Assembly (NCBI GenBank): GCA_035489015.1
Contig: DATHKR010000005.1
Coordinates: forward strand, 60,766 to 124,765
Origin: DATFRY01 sp035489015
GTDB taxonomy: Bacteria; Myxococcota_A; Polyangia; Haliangiales; Haliangiaceae
Direction: 5' to 3'
Length of the DNA stretch: 64,000 nt
The position numbers and the translations under genes were made by a program. Below are positions 47,578 through 55,585 of the stretch, piece after piece. The notes below the pieces were generated by a model. The model saw only the letters and a list, made by a program, of their open reading frames with translations. It did not search any database and was not told the origin of the DNA. Positions within the stretch are counted from its first letter, which is position 1. Every line of letters starts with the position of its first letter.

Positions 47578-49793
47578 CGGCTCCCCCGACCCAGGTCGGT
47601 CTGGCTGGCGACCAGATCGCGATAGACGCCGCCGCGGTCGAGGAGCTCCCGGTGACGGCCGGTCTCCGCCACCGCCCCGTCCACCATGACCACGATCAGG
47701 TCCGCTGCCACCACGGTGCTGAGCCGGTGGGCGATCACGATCCGCGTGCACGACAGACGGGCGAGGTTGTCCATCACCGCGCGCTCGGTGGTCGCGTCCA
47801 GCGAGCTGGTCGCCTCGTCGAGCAGGAGGATGGACGGCTCGTGGACCAGCGCGCGGGCGAGGGCCAGCCGCTGGCGCTGGCCGCCCGACAGGGTGACGCC
47901 GCCGTCGGCGATGAGCGTGTCGTAGCCCATCCCCATGGCCACGATGTCGTCGTGGATGCAGGCGCGGCGCGCCGCCGCCACCACGCGCTCCTCCGGGATC
48001 GTCGGGTCGCCGAGCGCGACGTTCTCGCGCACCGAGCCGCTGAACACGTAGGGGTGCTGCGGCACGATGCCGAGCTGGCGGCGCAGCGCGCGCAGGTCCA
48101 TCCCGGCCAGGTCGCTCTCGTCGTAGAGGATGCGGCCCTGGTCGGTCGGGTAGAGGCCCAGCAGGAGACGGGCGAGTGTGGACTTGCCGGACCCCGATCG
48201 CCCGACCACCGCGACCATCCGGCCGGCCGGGATCACCAGGCTGACGTCGCGGACCACCAGCGGCGCGTTCGGTCCGTAGCGGAAGGACAGATCGCGGACC
48301 TCGATCCGCCCGCTCAGGCGCGGTGGCGTCACACCTGGCTGGCGCTGCTCGGGACCGGCGGCCAGGACGTCGTCCAGCCGATCGACGTAGCTCCCCAGGC
48401 TGGACAGCGAGAGCGCCGCCTCGACCAGGAGGTCGAGCGGCTGCAGGAACCCGACCGCCATGGCGTTGACCGCCAGCATCGCGCCCAGGCTGAGGTCGCC
48501 GTCGAGGACCAGCACGGCGCCGTAGCCGAGCAGGACCAGCGGCGCGGCCGCGCCGAGCATGCCGCGCAGCGCGCCGGTCACCGCGTCCCAGCGCCCTCGC
48601 TCGAGAGAGACGTTGAGCTCGTCGACGTACAGGTTCGACCAGTGCTGGACCGCTCGGCGCTCGGCGCCCGCGACCTTCAATGTCTCCATCCCGGACAGCA
48701 TCTGCACCAGATAGGACTGGGCGCGCGCCTGCGACTCGAGGTCCTGCGACATGAGCTCGCGGACCCGGCGGCGCGCGGCCAGGTAGATCGCGACCTGCAG
48801 CGTCCCGAGCGCCAGCGCCACCACTGCCAGCGGCGCGGCCAGGAGGAAGGCGAGCGCGAGGTAGAGGACGGCCAGGGTGCCGTCCAGGATCGACGACAGC
48901 ATCGCGGTGGTGAGCCGCTCGCGGATGACGGTGTTGCCCGCGACCCGCATCGTCAGGTCGCCCGTCGACCGGTGCTGGAAGAAGGCGTAGGGCAGCCCGA
49001 CCAGGTGGTCGAGGAAGCCGAGGGTCATCCGGGTGTCGAGCCGGGCGCGCAGCTCGAGCAGGAGGTGGGACCGGACCAGGCTGGACAGGAGCTGGACCAT
49101 CAGCATCACGCCGAGGCCGACCCCGACGAGCGCGAGGAGATCGCGGTCGCCGCGCGGCACGACCCGATCGACGACCAGGCCGAGCAGGACCGGCACCGCC
49201 AGCGCGAGCGCGCGGAGCGCGATCGACACGCCGAGGACGCGCCCGAGCTGCGCCCGCTGCTCCAGGATGAGCCGGGTGTAGCGGTCGAGCGGCCGCGCGC
49301 CGGCCGGAGTCGCGTGAAGCTCGACGGCCGGCTCCAGCGCGATCGCGACGCCGGTGAACGACTTGCGGAAGCGCGCCATCGGCACGCTGCGCCGGCCGAA
49401 TCCGGGATCGAGGATGATCGCGCCGCGCCGGGTCACGCGCTCGAGCACGACGAAGTGGTTGAACTCCCAGTGCAGGATCGAGGCGGCCGGGAGGTGACGG
49501 GCGTCGTCGACCTCGATGCGGAGGCCGCGCCCGCGCAGGCCCATCTCCTCGGCGCCGTCGATGATCGACCGGGCGTCCACGCCGTCGCGGCCGGAGCCGA
49601 TGCGGGCGCGGACCTCGTCGAGCTGCGCGGCGCCCCCGAAGTAGCGCATCGCCATGGCCAGGCATGCGGCGCCACAGTCGGCCGCCTCCAGCTGGGCCAC
49701 GAACGGCACGCGCCGGCCCCGCCGGGCCAGCCGATCGAGCGCGGGGAACCCGCCCGGATCGAGCGCCGCCGCGCCGTCGTCGGCCGCCCTCAT
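47574..49793 (-). CDS. lanT: C39-peptidase-containing ABC exporter (LanT-like)
   Basis: A 739-residue bacteriocin-type exporter. The N-terminal C39 peptidase has Cys40 (LEAADCGAACLAMAMRYFG), His113 (EFNHFVVLE) and Asp129 (ILDPGFG), with the oxyanion Gln34. Six membrane helices span about 165-460. The ATPase has Walker A GRSGSGKST at about 530, TLSGGQRQRLALARAL and ILLLDEATSSLD. It cuts double-glycine leaders and exports the peptide, and the two precursors opposite have such leaders. ATG 49793 overlaps the stop of the GAF-HlyD gene (TGATG). All catalytic residues are intact. Confidence 0.93.
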   Translation of the reverse strand: MRAADDGAAALDPGGFPALDRLARRGRRVPFVAQLEAADCGAACLAMAMRYFGGAAQLDEVRARIGSGRDGVDARSIIDGAEEMGLRGRGLRIEVDDARHLPAASILHWEFNHFVVLERVTRRGAIILDPGFGRRSVPMARFRKSFTGVAIALEPAVELHATPAGARPLDRYTRLILEQRAQLGRVLGVSIALRALALAVPVLLGLVVDRVVPRGDRDLLALVGVGLGVMLMVQLLSSLVRSHLLLELRARLDTRMTLGFLDHLVGLPYAFFQHRSTGDLTMRVAGNTVIRERLTTAMLSSILDGTLAVLYLALAFLLAAPLAVVALALGTLQVAIYLAARRRVRELMSQDLESQARAQSYLVQMLSGMETLKVAGAERRAVQHWSNLYVDELNVSLERGRWDAVTGALRGMLGAAAPLVLLGYGAVLVLDGDLSLGAMLAVNAMAVGFLQPLDLLVEAALSLSSLGSYVDRLDDVLAAGPEQRQPGVTPPRLSGRIEVRDLSFRYGPNAPLVVRDVSLVIPAGRMVAVVGRSGSGKSTLARLLLGLYPTDQGRILYDESDLAGMDLRALRRQLGIVPQHPYVFSGSVRENVALGDPTIPEERVVAAARRACIHDDIVAMGMGYDTLIADGGVTLSGGQRQRLALARALVHEPSILLLDEATSSLDATTERAVMDNLARLSCTRIVIAHRLSTVVAADLIVVMVDGAVAETGRHRELLDRGGVYRDLVASQTDLGRGSR

Positions 49794-51247
49794 CACAGAC
49801 CCCTCGGGCCGGGCAGGAGCGCATCGAGCACGCGCTCGGTGGCCACCTTCACCTCCACGGTCCCGCTCATGCCGTCGATGTACCGGTATCGCACCCGGTC
49901 GGCCACGAACTCCGCGCCGAGGTCGGCGCGGACCAGCACCACCGGCCCGCGCAGCTGGACGTCGCCGGCGATCCGGCCCAGGTAGCGGCGCGCCTCCTCC
50001 GGTCCCATCGCCTCGCCCGCGACGGCGCCGACGGTGAGGTCCTGGTTGCCGTCGCGATAGCCGGTCAGGGCGAGGCGCATGCGCTGGCCGGGCTGGACGC
50101 GGGGCCGGTCGCTGCCCGGGAGGAAGGCGACGACCTCCACCGCCCCGGTCGCGTCCGCGATCGACGAGACGACGTCGCCCGGCTCGACCCGCTGGCCGGG
50201 GCGGACGCGCACCGCGCCGACCACGCCGCCGACCGGGGCTCGAACCAGCCGCTCGTCCAGCGCCGCGCGCGCTCGCTCGAGCTCGAGCCGCACGCGCGCC
50301 ACCGCCTCTCCGGCCGCCTGATCGCTGGGCGCGAGCAGCCGGTCGCGCAGGCGAGCGTCGAGCTCGCGCTCGAGCTGCGCCACCTCGGCGGCCTGGGCGT
50401 CGTCGTCGAGCCTGACCAGGACCGCCCGGGCCTCCACCCGCGTCCCGGCGGTGGCGGTGACCGCCGCGACGTTGCCCGCGGTGCGCGCGGCGACCTCCAC
50501 TCGATCGCGCATGCGCACCACCGCCGGGCCGCGCGCGTAGGTGTGGACGCGGCCCTCGATCGCGAGGGCGGCGGCGGCGATCATCGTCACCGCCAGGGCC
50601 CGGTACGTCCACCCGATCCAGGGAGGCGCGATCCTGACCACGTCGCCCCAGCGGCGTTCGCCCTGGGCGTCGATGGCCTCACGTCGGAACAGCGCGCCGT
50701 CGCGCGCCTCCTCGAGGTGCGTCGAAGCCTCGACGCTCCAGGCCAGCTGCTCCAGCAAGGGGCCGGCCAGCGCGGCGAAGTCCTGGAGCAACGCCGCGTC
50801 GCCGTCGTCGAACTCGGGCCGCTCTGCGCCGCGCACCGCGACGACGACCGCGTGCACGTCGGGGTCGAGCCCGCTCACCGGCTGCACCAGGAGGCGCTCA
50901 TCGCCGCGACCCGGCGGATCGTCGACCGCGGCGACCCAGCGAGGATCCACGCCGGCGCGGGCGCACCGGACCGCCGCGCCGGTCCGCGCCGCCCACCCTG
51001 TGAGCCCGCGGTCGGCGCCGGGTTCCGGATCGCCGCCGGTCGGGCGATCGGCGGACCACAGATCGCCGGTGGCCGCGTCGAAGAACAGGCAGTGCGCGCG
51101 ATCCGCGGCGCAGAGGTCGAGGACCGCGGTCGTGGCCGCCAGCTGGGCGCCGGCGAGGTGGGTCGCCGCGGCGAGCCTGCGCGATGCCGCGAACGCCCGG
51201 ACCCGCCGCCGCGCCTCCGCGTCTTCCAGCTCGATGACGGGCTTCAT
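49793..51247 (-). CDS. GAF-like/HlyD fusion adaptor of the lanthipeptide exporter
   Basis: A 484-residue protein. Residues about 25-165 look like a GAF sensor domain (AVLDLCAADRAHCLFFDAAT, GLTGWAARTGAAVRC, VHAVVVAVRG, DGDAALLQDFAALAGPLLEQ). A single membrane helix lies at about 210-230. A HlyD-type adaptor follows, with barrel-sandwich halves (VEVAARTAGNVAAVTATAGT, LVRAPVGGVVGAVRVRPGQR) around a coiled coil. A cytoplasmic sensor joined to a periplasmic adaptor is unusual. ATG 51247 is used; the frame remains open to 51523 but is Arg/Ala-rich upstream. First gene of the exporter operon, divergent from the precursors. Confidence 0.83.
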   Translation of the reverse strand: MKPVIELEDAEARRRVRAFAASRRLAAATHLAGAQLAATTAVLDLCAADRAHCLFFDAATGDLWSADRPTGGDPEPGADRGLTGWAARTGAAVRCARAGVDPRWVAAVDDPPGRGDERLLVQPVSGLDPDVHAVVVAVRGAERPEFDDGDAALLQDFAALAGPLLEQLAWSVEASTHLEEARDGALFRREAIDAQGERRWGDVVRIAPPWIGWTYRALAVTMIAAAALAIEGRVHTYARGPAVVRMRDRVEVAARTAGNVAAVTATAGTRVEARAVLVRLDDDAQAAEVAQLERELDARLRDRLLAPSDQAAGEAVARVRLELERARAALDERLVRAPVGGVVGAVRVRPGQRVEPGDVVSSIADATGAVEVVAFLPGSDRPRVQPGQRMRLALTGYRDGNQDLTVGAVAGEAMGPEEARRYLGRIAGDVQLRGPVVLVRADLGAEFVADRVRYRYIDGMSGTVEVKVATERVLDALLPGPRGL

Positions 51248-51378
51248 GCCGCGAGCTCGTTTGCACGCCACGCGCCACCGCCATCGAGGCGGCAGGCCCG
51301 CCCACACCCGCGCCGCATCGCGACCTTCGCGCGACCGGAGGTCGTCACACTGCCCGGTGGCCGCGCCGCCGCGCGCGC

Positions 51379-51422
51379 GGCGAACGATCTGTGCGCGCAA
51401 CCCGGGTGCTCGGTCTGCCCGG
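51379..51422 (+). promoter_or_regulatory. conserved block upstream of sigma-54 promoter 1, possible enhancer site
   Basis: A GC-rich block starting GCGAACGATCTGTGCGCGCA that recurs at 51793-51836 with few changes. It lies about 50-95 bases upstream of the -24 element, where enhancer-binding proteins usually sit. Because the whole unit is duplicated, conservation alone is weak evidence. Confidence 0.35.
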
Positions 51423-51472
51423 CGGCGGACGGAAACGCCGACGAACGCCGCGATCCGCGCGACCGCGCGCGC

Positions 51473-51488
51473 TGGCGCGACCCTTGCT
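51473..51488 (+). promoter_or_regulatory. sigma-54 (-24/-12) promoter of precursor 1
   Basis: TGGCGCGACCCTTGCT matches the TGGCACG-N4-TTGCW consensus at all but one base, with the GG and GC dinucleotides at exact spacing. Transcription would begin near 51499, leaving a leader of about 45 bases before ATG 51544. The same element precedes precursor 2. Confidence 0.75.
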
Positions 51489-51543
51489 CGACTCGCTCGC
51501 ACCGCGTTCCAGATGCGCGGCAACGCAACGAGAAGGAGAAGAC

Positions 51544-51768
51544 ATGAACAAGAAGATCACGACCGGCCGCAAGCTCGTCCTCAGCCGCGAGACCGTCCGC
51601 CGCCTCACCAGCGCCGAGCTGGAGGGCGTCGTCGGCGGCCGGCCCAAGCAGACCATCATGACGCAGTGCGACTGTCCGAGCTTCGGATGCACCGATCCAG
51701 CGCCCGGGAGTCGAGTGGCCACCGCGTGCACGGGGACCGACATTCCGACCGGCACCGCCTGTCCCTGA
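51544..51768 (+). CDS. lanA1: class I lanthipeptide precursor 1
   Basis: A 74-residue precursor. The 32-residue leader (RKLVLSRETVRRLTSAELEG, then VVGG) ends in double glycine and follows the K-L-x-L-x-x-E-T-x-x-x-L pattern of class I leaders from Gram-negatives. The 42-residue core has five Cys (core positions 10, 12, 17, 30, 41), eight Thr and two Ser, including T-x-C at 8-10, S-F-G-C at 14-17, T-A-C at 28-30 and T-A-C at 39-41, good sites for lanthionine or methyllanthionine rings. GAAGGAGA precedes the ATG. A sigma-54 promoter lies 71 bases upstream of the ATG. Confidence 0.92.
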   Translation: MNKKITTGRKLVLSRETVRRLTSAELEGVVGGRPKQTIMTQCDCPSFGCTDPAPGSRVATACTGTDIPTGTACP

Positions 51769-51792
51769 TCCCCGTCGGTGGCCGCGTCGAAC

Positions 51793-51836
51793 GGCGAACG
51801 ATCCGTGCGCGCAATCCGGGTGCTCGGTCTGCGCGG
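51793..51836 (+). promoter_or_regulatory. conserved block upstream of sigma-54 promoter 2, possible enhancer site
   Basis: The second copy of the block at 51379-51422 (GCGAACGATCCGTGCGCGCA and onward), at nearly the same distance from its -24 element. Confidence 0.35.
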
Positions 51837-51885
51837 CGGCGGACGAGCGGGCGACGAACTCCGCGTTCCGCGCGACCGCGCGCGC

Positions 51886-51901
51886 TGGCGTGACCCTTGC
51901 T
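51886..51901 (+). promoter_or_regulatory. sigma-54 (-24/-12) promoter of precursor 2
   Basis: TGGCGTGACCCTTGCT keeps GG at -24 and GC at -12 with exact spacing; two bases differ from the consensus. It lies 73 bases before ATG 51959. Each precursor can therefore be transcribed on its own. Confidence 0.7.
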
Positions 51902-51958
51902 CGTGTCGCTCGCACCGCGCTCCAACACCGCGCGGCATCGGAACGAGGAGGAGAAGAC

Positions 51959-52183
51959 ATGAACAAGAAGATCATGACCGGCCGGAAGCTGGTCCTCAGC
52001 CGCGAGACCGTCCGCCGTCTCACCAGCGCCGAGCTGGAGAGCGTCGCCGGAGGCAAGCCCAAGCAGACCATCGTCACGCAGTGCGACTGCGCGAGCTTCA
52101 CGTGCACGGATCCCGTGCCCATCAGTCGAATCCACACCGCGTGCACGACGACCGACATGTCGAACGGCACCGCCTGTCCCTGA
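51959..52183 (+). CDS. lanA2: class I lanthipeptide precursor 2
   Basis: A 74-residue paralogue of precursor 1, with the same leader length (32, ending VAGG) and core length (42). The leader differs at 3 of 32 positions, the core at 12 of 42. All five Cys and the T-x-C, S-F-x-C and both T-A-C pairs are kept. The core gains Thr at 16 and 32, has Ser at 36, and replaces Ala27 with His. GAGGAGGAGA precedes the ATG. The two genes may give a two-component product or two variants. Confidence 0.92.
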   Translation: MNKKIMTGRKLVLSRETVRRLTSAELESVAGGKPKQTIVTQCDCASFTCTDPVPISRIHTACTTTDMSNGTACP

Positions 52184-52217
52184 TCGATCGGCGCTCCAGT
52201 CGACTGGCTGGTTGAAG

Positions 52218-52254
52218 GGAGCCCGGGAACGAGCCCTCGCCGTCCCCGGGCTCC
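52218..52254 (+). terminator. strong stem-loop between precursors and lanB
   Basis: GGAGCCCGGG and CCCGGGCTCC form a perfect ten-base stem with a 17-base loop, 35 bases after the lanA2 stop and 40 bases before lanB. There is no T-run, so it may be an attenuator or RNA-stability element that lets more precursor than enzyme mRNA accumulate, as is common in lantibiotic operons. Confidence 0.6.
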
Positions 52255-52293
52255 ACTGTCGTGAACCGCCGCCGCCGCAAGGCCGAGGAGCCG

Positions 52294-55200
52294 ATGAGCT
52301 GGAACCAGAGCAATTCGAGGAAGCAGGCCGCGGCGCCGACCGGGAAGCGGGCGGCGCCGGTGGACGAGCCGGAGCTCGTCGCCGCCGGCTTCTTCGTCCT
52401 CCGCACGCCGCTCCTGCCGTTCGAGGAGCTGGCGGCCTGGGGCGAGGACCTCGCGGCGCCGTCCGCGCTCGACCCCGCCCGCGCGGTCGATGGGCTCGAG
52501 GAGGCGCTCGCCCGCGACCGCGAGCGCCTGCGCGATCGCCTGCAGGCGGCGGCCACCCGGCCGGACGTGCGCGAGGCGCTGCTGGTCGCCTCACCATCCC
52601 TCGACGAGAGCATCCCGGTGTGGCTGGCCTCGCCCGACAGCGACCGCGGTCGCAAGGTGGAGCGAACCGTCGCGCGCTACTTCGCGCGCATGGCGGGCCG
52701 GTCGACGCCGTTCGGCCTCTTCGCCGGGTGCTCGTTCGGGCTGCTGGGCGCCGGCACGCGGCTCGAGGTCGCCGGGCGCCCGAGCTACCGGCGCCACACG
52801 CGCCTGGACATGGACTATCTCTGTGCGCTAGGCGAGGCGCTGCGCGCGCGCGAGGACGTGCAGAAGGCGCTCACGGTCCGGCCCAGCTCGAGCCTGTACC
52901 ACGCGGGCGGGCGTCTCCACTACGCCGAGGCGCGCCTGGACGGACGGGCGCGCACCTATCACCTGGTCGCCCTCGAGTCGACGCCGTACCTCGAGAGGAC
53001 GCTGGCGCGCGCGGAACGAGGATCGACCGCCTCCGACCTCGCCCGCGCCCTGGTCGACGACGATCCGGATGTGGGGCTGGCGGAGGCGGAGGCCTTCGTC
53101 GGCGAGCTCATCGACGGCCAGGTGCTCGTCGCCGACCTCGAGCCGGCGGTGACCGGACCGGAGCCGGTGCACGGCATGATCGCCGCGCTCCGCGCCGCTC
53201 CGGGCTCGACCGACGCCGCCCTCGCGGCCGAACGCCTCGATCGGACGTGCGCGGTGCTGGCGGAGCTCGACGCCGCGCCGCCCGGCGCGGTCGAGGCGCC
53301 GTACCGCGCCATCGCGCGCCAGCTTGGCGACCTGCCGGCGCCGGTCGAGCTGTCGCGGTTGTTCCAGGTGGACATGGTCAAGCCGGCGCCCGAGATGGCG
53401 CTCGGGCCGGTGGTCATCGACGAGGTGTCGCGCGCGGTGGAGCTCCTGCATCGCCTGTCGGGGAGCGGCGACCCGGACGCCCTCCGGCGCTTCCGCGACG
53501 ACTTCGGCGCGCGCTGGGAGGCACAGGAGATCCCGCTGGTCGAGGCGCTCGACGAGGAGTGCGGCATCGGCTTCGCCTCGGTCGACGGGGTGCAAGCCGA
53601 GCCGGCGTCGCTCCTCGACGGCCTCGCCTTTCCGGCCGCGCCAGGGGGCCAGGCGACGACCGGACCCGGCTTCGCTCACCTCCTCCGCCGACTGGAGCGC
53701 GACCGCGGCGCCCTCGAGCTCCGCCTCGAGGAATCCGACCTGCGGGCGCTGGCGCCGAAGGAGCCGCCGCCCCTGCCGGACGCGCTCGCGGTCATGGTCT
53801 CGCTCGCCGCCTCGTCGCACGCCGCGATCGATCGCGGCGACTTTCGCCTCCACTTCCGGGGCGCCACCGGCGCGTCCGGTGCCGCGCTCCTGGGCCGCTT
53901 CTGTCACGCCCTCCCGGAGCTGGAAGAGGCGGTGCGCCGCTACCTCGACGCCGAGGCGGCGCTCCGGCCCGACGCCATCCACGCCGAGATCGTCCACCTG
54001 CCCCAGGGGCGGATCGGAAACGTGCTCCTCCGCCCGGTCTTGCGGTCGCACGAGATCCCGTTCCTGGGCCGGTCGGGCGCGCCGGCCGACCGGCGCATCG
54101 CGGTGACCGACCTCCTGGTCTCGGTCGCCGGCGATCGGGTCCGGCTGCGCTCGCGTCGCCTGGGCCGCGAGGTCATCCCGCGCCTCACCAGCGCGCACAA
54201 CTTCAACCAGCCCGGCCTCGGCGTCTATCGGTTCCTGTGCGCCCTGCAGTCGCAGGGGACCGCGCACCTGGGATGGCGGTGGGGCGCGCTCGACGCGGCC
54301 CGGTTCCTCCCGCGCGTCGTCGTCGGAAAGGTGGTGCTCGCCAGCGCGCGCTGGCGCCTCGACCAGGCCGAGCTCCACCCGCTCCGCGCGCTCCACGGCG
54401 CGGCGCTGTACCGCGCGGTGCAGGAGCTGCGCGCTGCCCTTCGCCTGCCTCGCCACCTGGCCCTGGCCGACGGGGACAACCTGTTGCCGGTCGACCTCGA
54501 CAACGTGCTCAGCGTGGAGACCTTCGCCCACCTGGCCCGAGGGCGCACCGGCGCAGTGCTGAGCGAGATGGCGCCAGGGCCGGACGAGCTGTGCGCGCGA
54601 GGTCCGGAGGGCCGCTTCGTCCACGAGCTGGTGATCCCGTTCCTGCGACGGACCCCCGCGCGCGCCGCCGAACCGGCCCCGCCGCGGACGACCCGGATCG
54701 AGCGCCGCTTCGCGCCCGGATCGGAGTGGCTCTACGCCAAGATCTACGCCGGCGCGGCCACCGTCGACGGGGTGCTGTCCGCCGCCGCTCCGGCGATCCG
54801 CGGGGCGCTGGGCTCGGGGGCAGCGGACGGCTGGTTCTTCGTCCGCTACGGCGATCCGGCCTGGCACCTGCGCGTGCGGCTGCACGGGCGGCCCGAGCGC
54901 CTCGCCGCGGAGGTCCTGCCCGCGCTCCGCGCGGTCCTCGATCCGCTGCTCGCCGACGGGCGGATCTGGAAGCTCCAGCTCGATACCTACGTGCGCGAGG
55001 TGGAGCGCTACGGCGGGGACGAGGCCATGCCGGTCTGCGAGCGCCTCTTCCAGGCCGACAGCGAGGCGGTCCTGTCGATCGTCGAGGCGCTGTCCGCGGA
55101 GGGCGGCGCGGACGCGCGCTGGCGCCTCGCGCTCGTCGGGATCGACCGGCTGCAGGACGACCTGGGCCTCGATCCGGCCGCCCGCCTCGCGCTGGTCGGC

Positions 55201-55581
55201 CGGCTTCGCGAGGGATATGGCCGCGAGCTGCGCGCCGATCCTGGGCTCGAGCGGCAGCTCGGAGAGCGCTACCGCCAGGAGCGGCTCGCCCTCGAGCCGC
55301 TGTTCGGGGCCGAGGCCGGAGGGCCGGACCACGAGCTGGCGATCGGGTTCGCCGCGCTGTCTGCACGCTCGCGGGCGATCGCGCCGGAGGTGGCCGCGCT
55401 GCGCGCGCTGGAGGCCGATGGTCGGCTCACGGTGCCGCTCGACCAGCTCGCGGCCAGCCTGATCCACATGCACGCCAACCGCCTGCTCCGGTCGGCGGCG
55501 CGGGCGCAGGAGCTGGTCCTGTGCGATCTCCTGCAGCGCCTCTACACCTCCCGCGAGGCGCGCGCCCGCCGGCGCGGCTGA
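52294..55581 (+). CDS. lanB: class I lanthipeptide dehydratase LanB
   Basis: A 1095-residue full-length LanB. Such enzymes use glutamyl-tRNA to activate Ser/Thr of the core, then eliminate glutamate to give dehydroamino acids. The glutamylation domain has AGRSTPFGLFAGCSFG near residue 135 and AHNFNQPGLGVYRFLC. The C-terminal SpaB-type elimination domain has WFFVRYGDPAWHLRVRLHG, LDTYVREVERYGGD and IHMHANRLLRSA. Both domains are complete. ATG 52294 has GAGG five bases upstream; GTG 52261 is an alternative without a Shine-Dalgarno. It is downstream of the precursors on the same strand, behind a stem-loop. Confidence 0.95.
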   Translation: MSWNQSNSRKQAAAPTGKRAAPVDEPELVAAGFFVLRTPLLPFEELAAWGEDLAAPSALDPARAVDGLEEALARDRERLRDRLQAAATRPDVREALLVASPSLDESIPVWLASPDSDRGRKVERTVARYFARMAGRSTPFGLFAGCSFGLLGAGTRLEVAGRPSYRRHTRLDMDYLCALGEALRAREDVQKALTVRPSSSLYHAGGRLHYAEARLDGRARTYHLVALESTPYLERTLARAERGSTASDLARALVDDDPDVGLAEAEAFVGELIDGQVLVADLEPAVTGPEPVHGMIAALRAAPGSTDAALAAERLDRTCAVLAELDAAPPGAVEAPYRAIARQLGDLPAPVELSRLFQVDMVKPAPEMALGPVVIDEVSRAVELLHRLSGSGDPDALRRFRDDFGARWEAQEIPLVEALDEECGIGFASVDGVQAEPASLLDGLAFPAAPGGQATTGPGFAHLLRRLERDRGALELRLEESDLRALAPKEPPPLPDALAVMVSLAASSHAAIDRGDFRLHFRGATGASGAALLGRFCHALPELEEAVRRYLDAEAALRPDAIHAEIVHLPQGRIGNVLLRPVLRSHEIPFLGRSGAPADRRIAVTDLLVSVAGDRVRLRSRRLGREVIPRLTSAHNFNQPGLGVYRFLCALQSQGTAHLGWRWGALDAARFLPRVVVGKVVLASARWRLDQAELHPLRALHGAALYRAVQELRAALRLPRHLALADGDNLLPVDLDNVLSVETFAHLARGRTGAVLSEMAPGPDELCARGPEGRFVHELVIPFLRRTPARAAEPAPPRTTRIERRFAPGSEWLYAKIYAGAATVDGVLSAAAPAIRGALGSGAADGWFFVRYGDPAWHLRVRLHGRPERLAAEVLPALRAVLDPLLADGRIWKLQLDTYVREVERYGGDEAMPVCERLFQADSEAVLSIVEALSAEGGADARWRLALVGIDRLQDDLGLDPAARLALVGRLREGYGRELRADPGLERQLGERYRQERLALEPLFGAEAGGPDHELAIGFAALSARSRAIAPEVAALRALEADGRLTVPLDQLAASLIHMHANRLLRSAARAQELVLCDLLQRLYTSREARARRRG

Positions 55582-55585
55582 CGCG

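Noticed and set aside
52828..55473. A minus-strand open frame of 881 codons
   Set aside because: Antisense of lanB, which has all family motifs on the plus strand.
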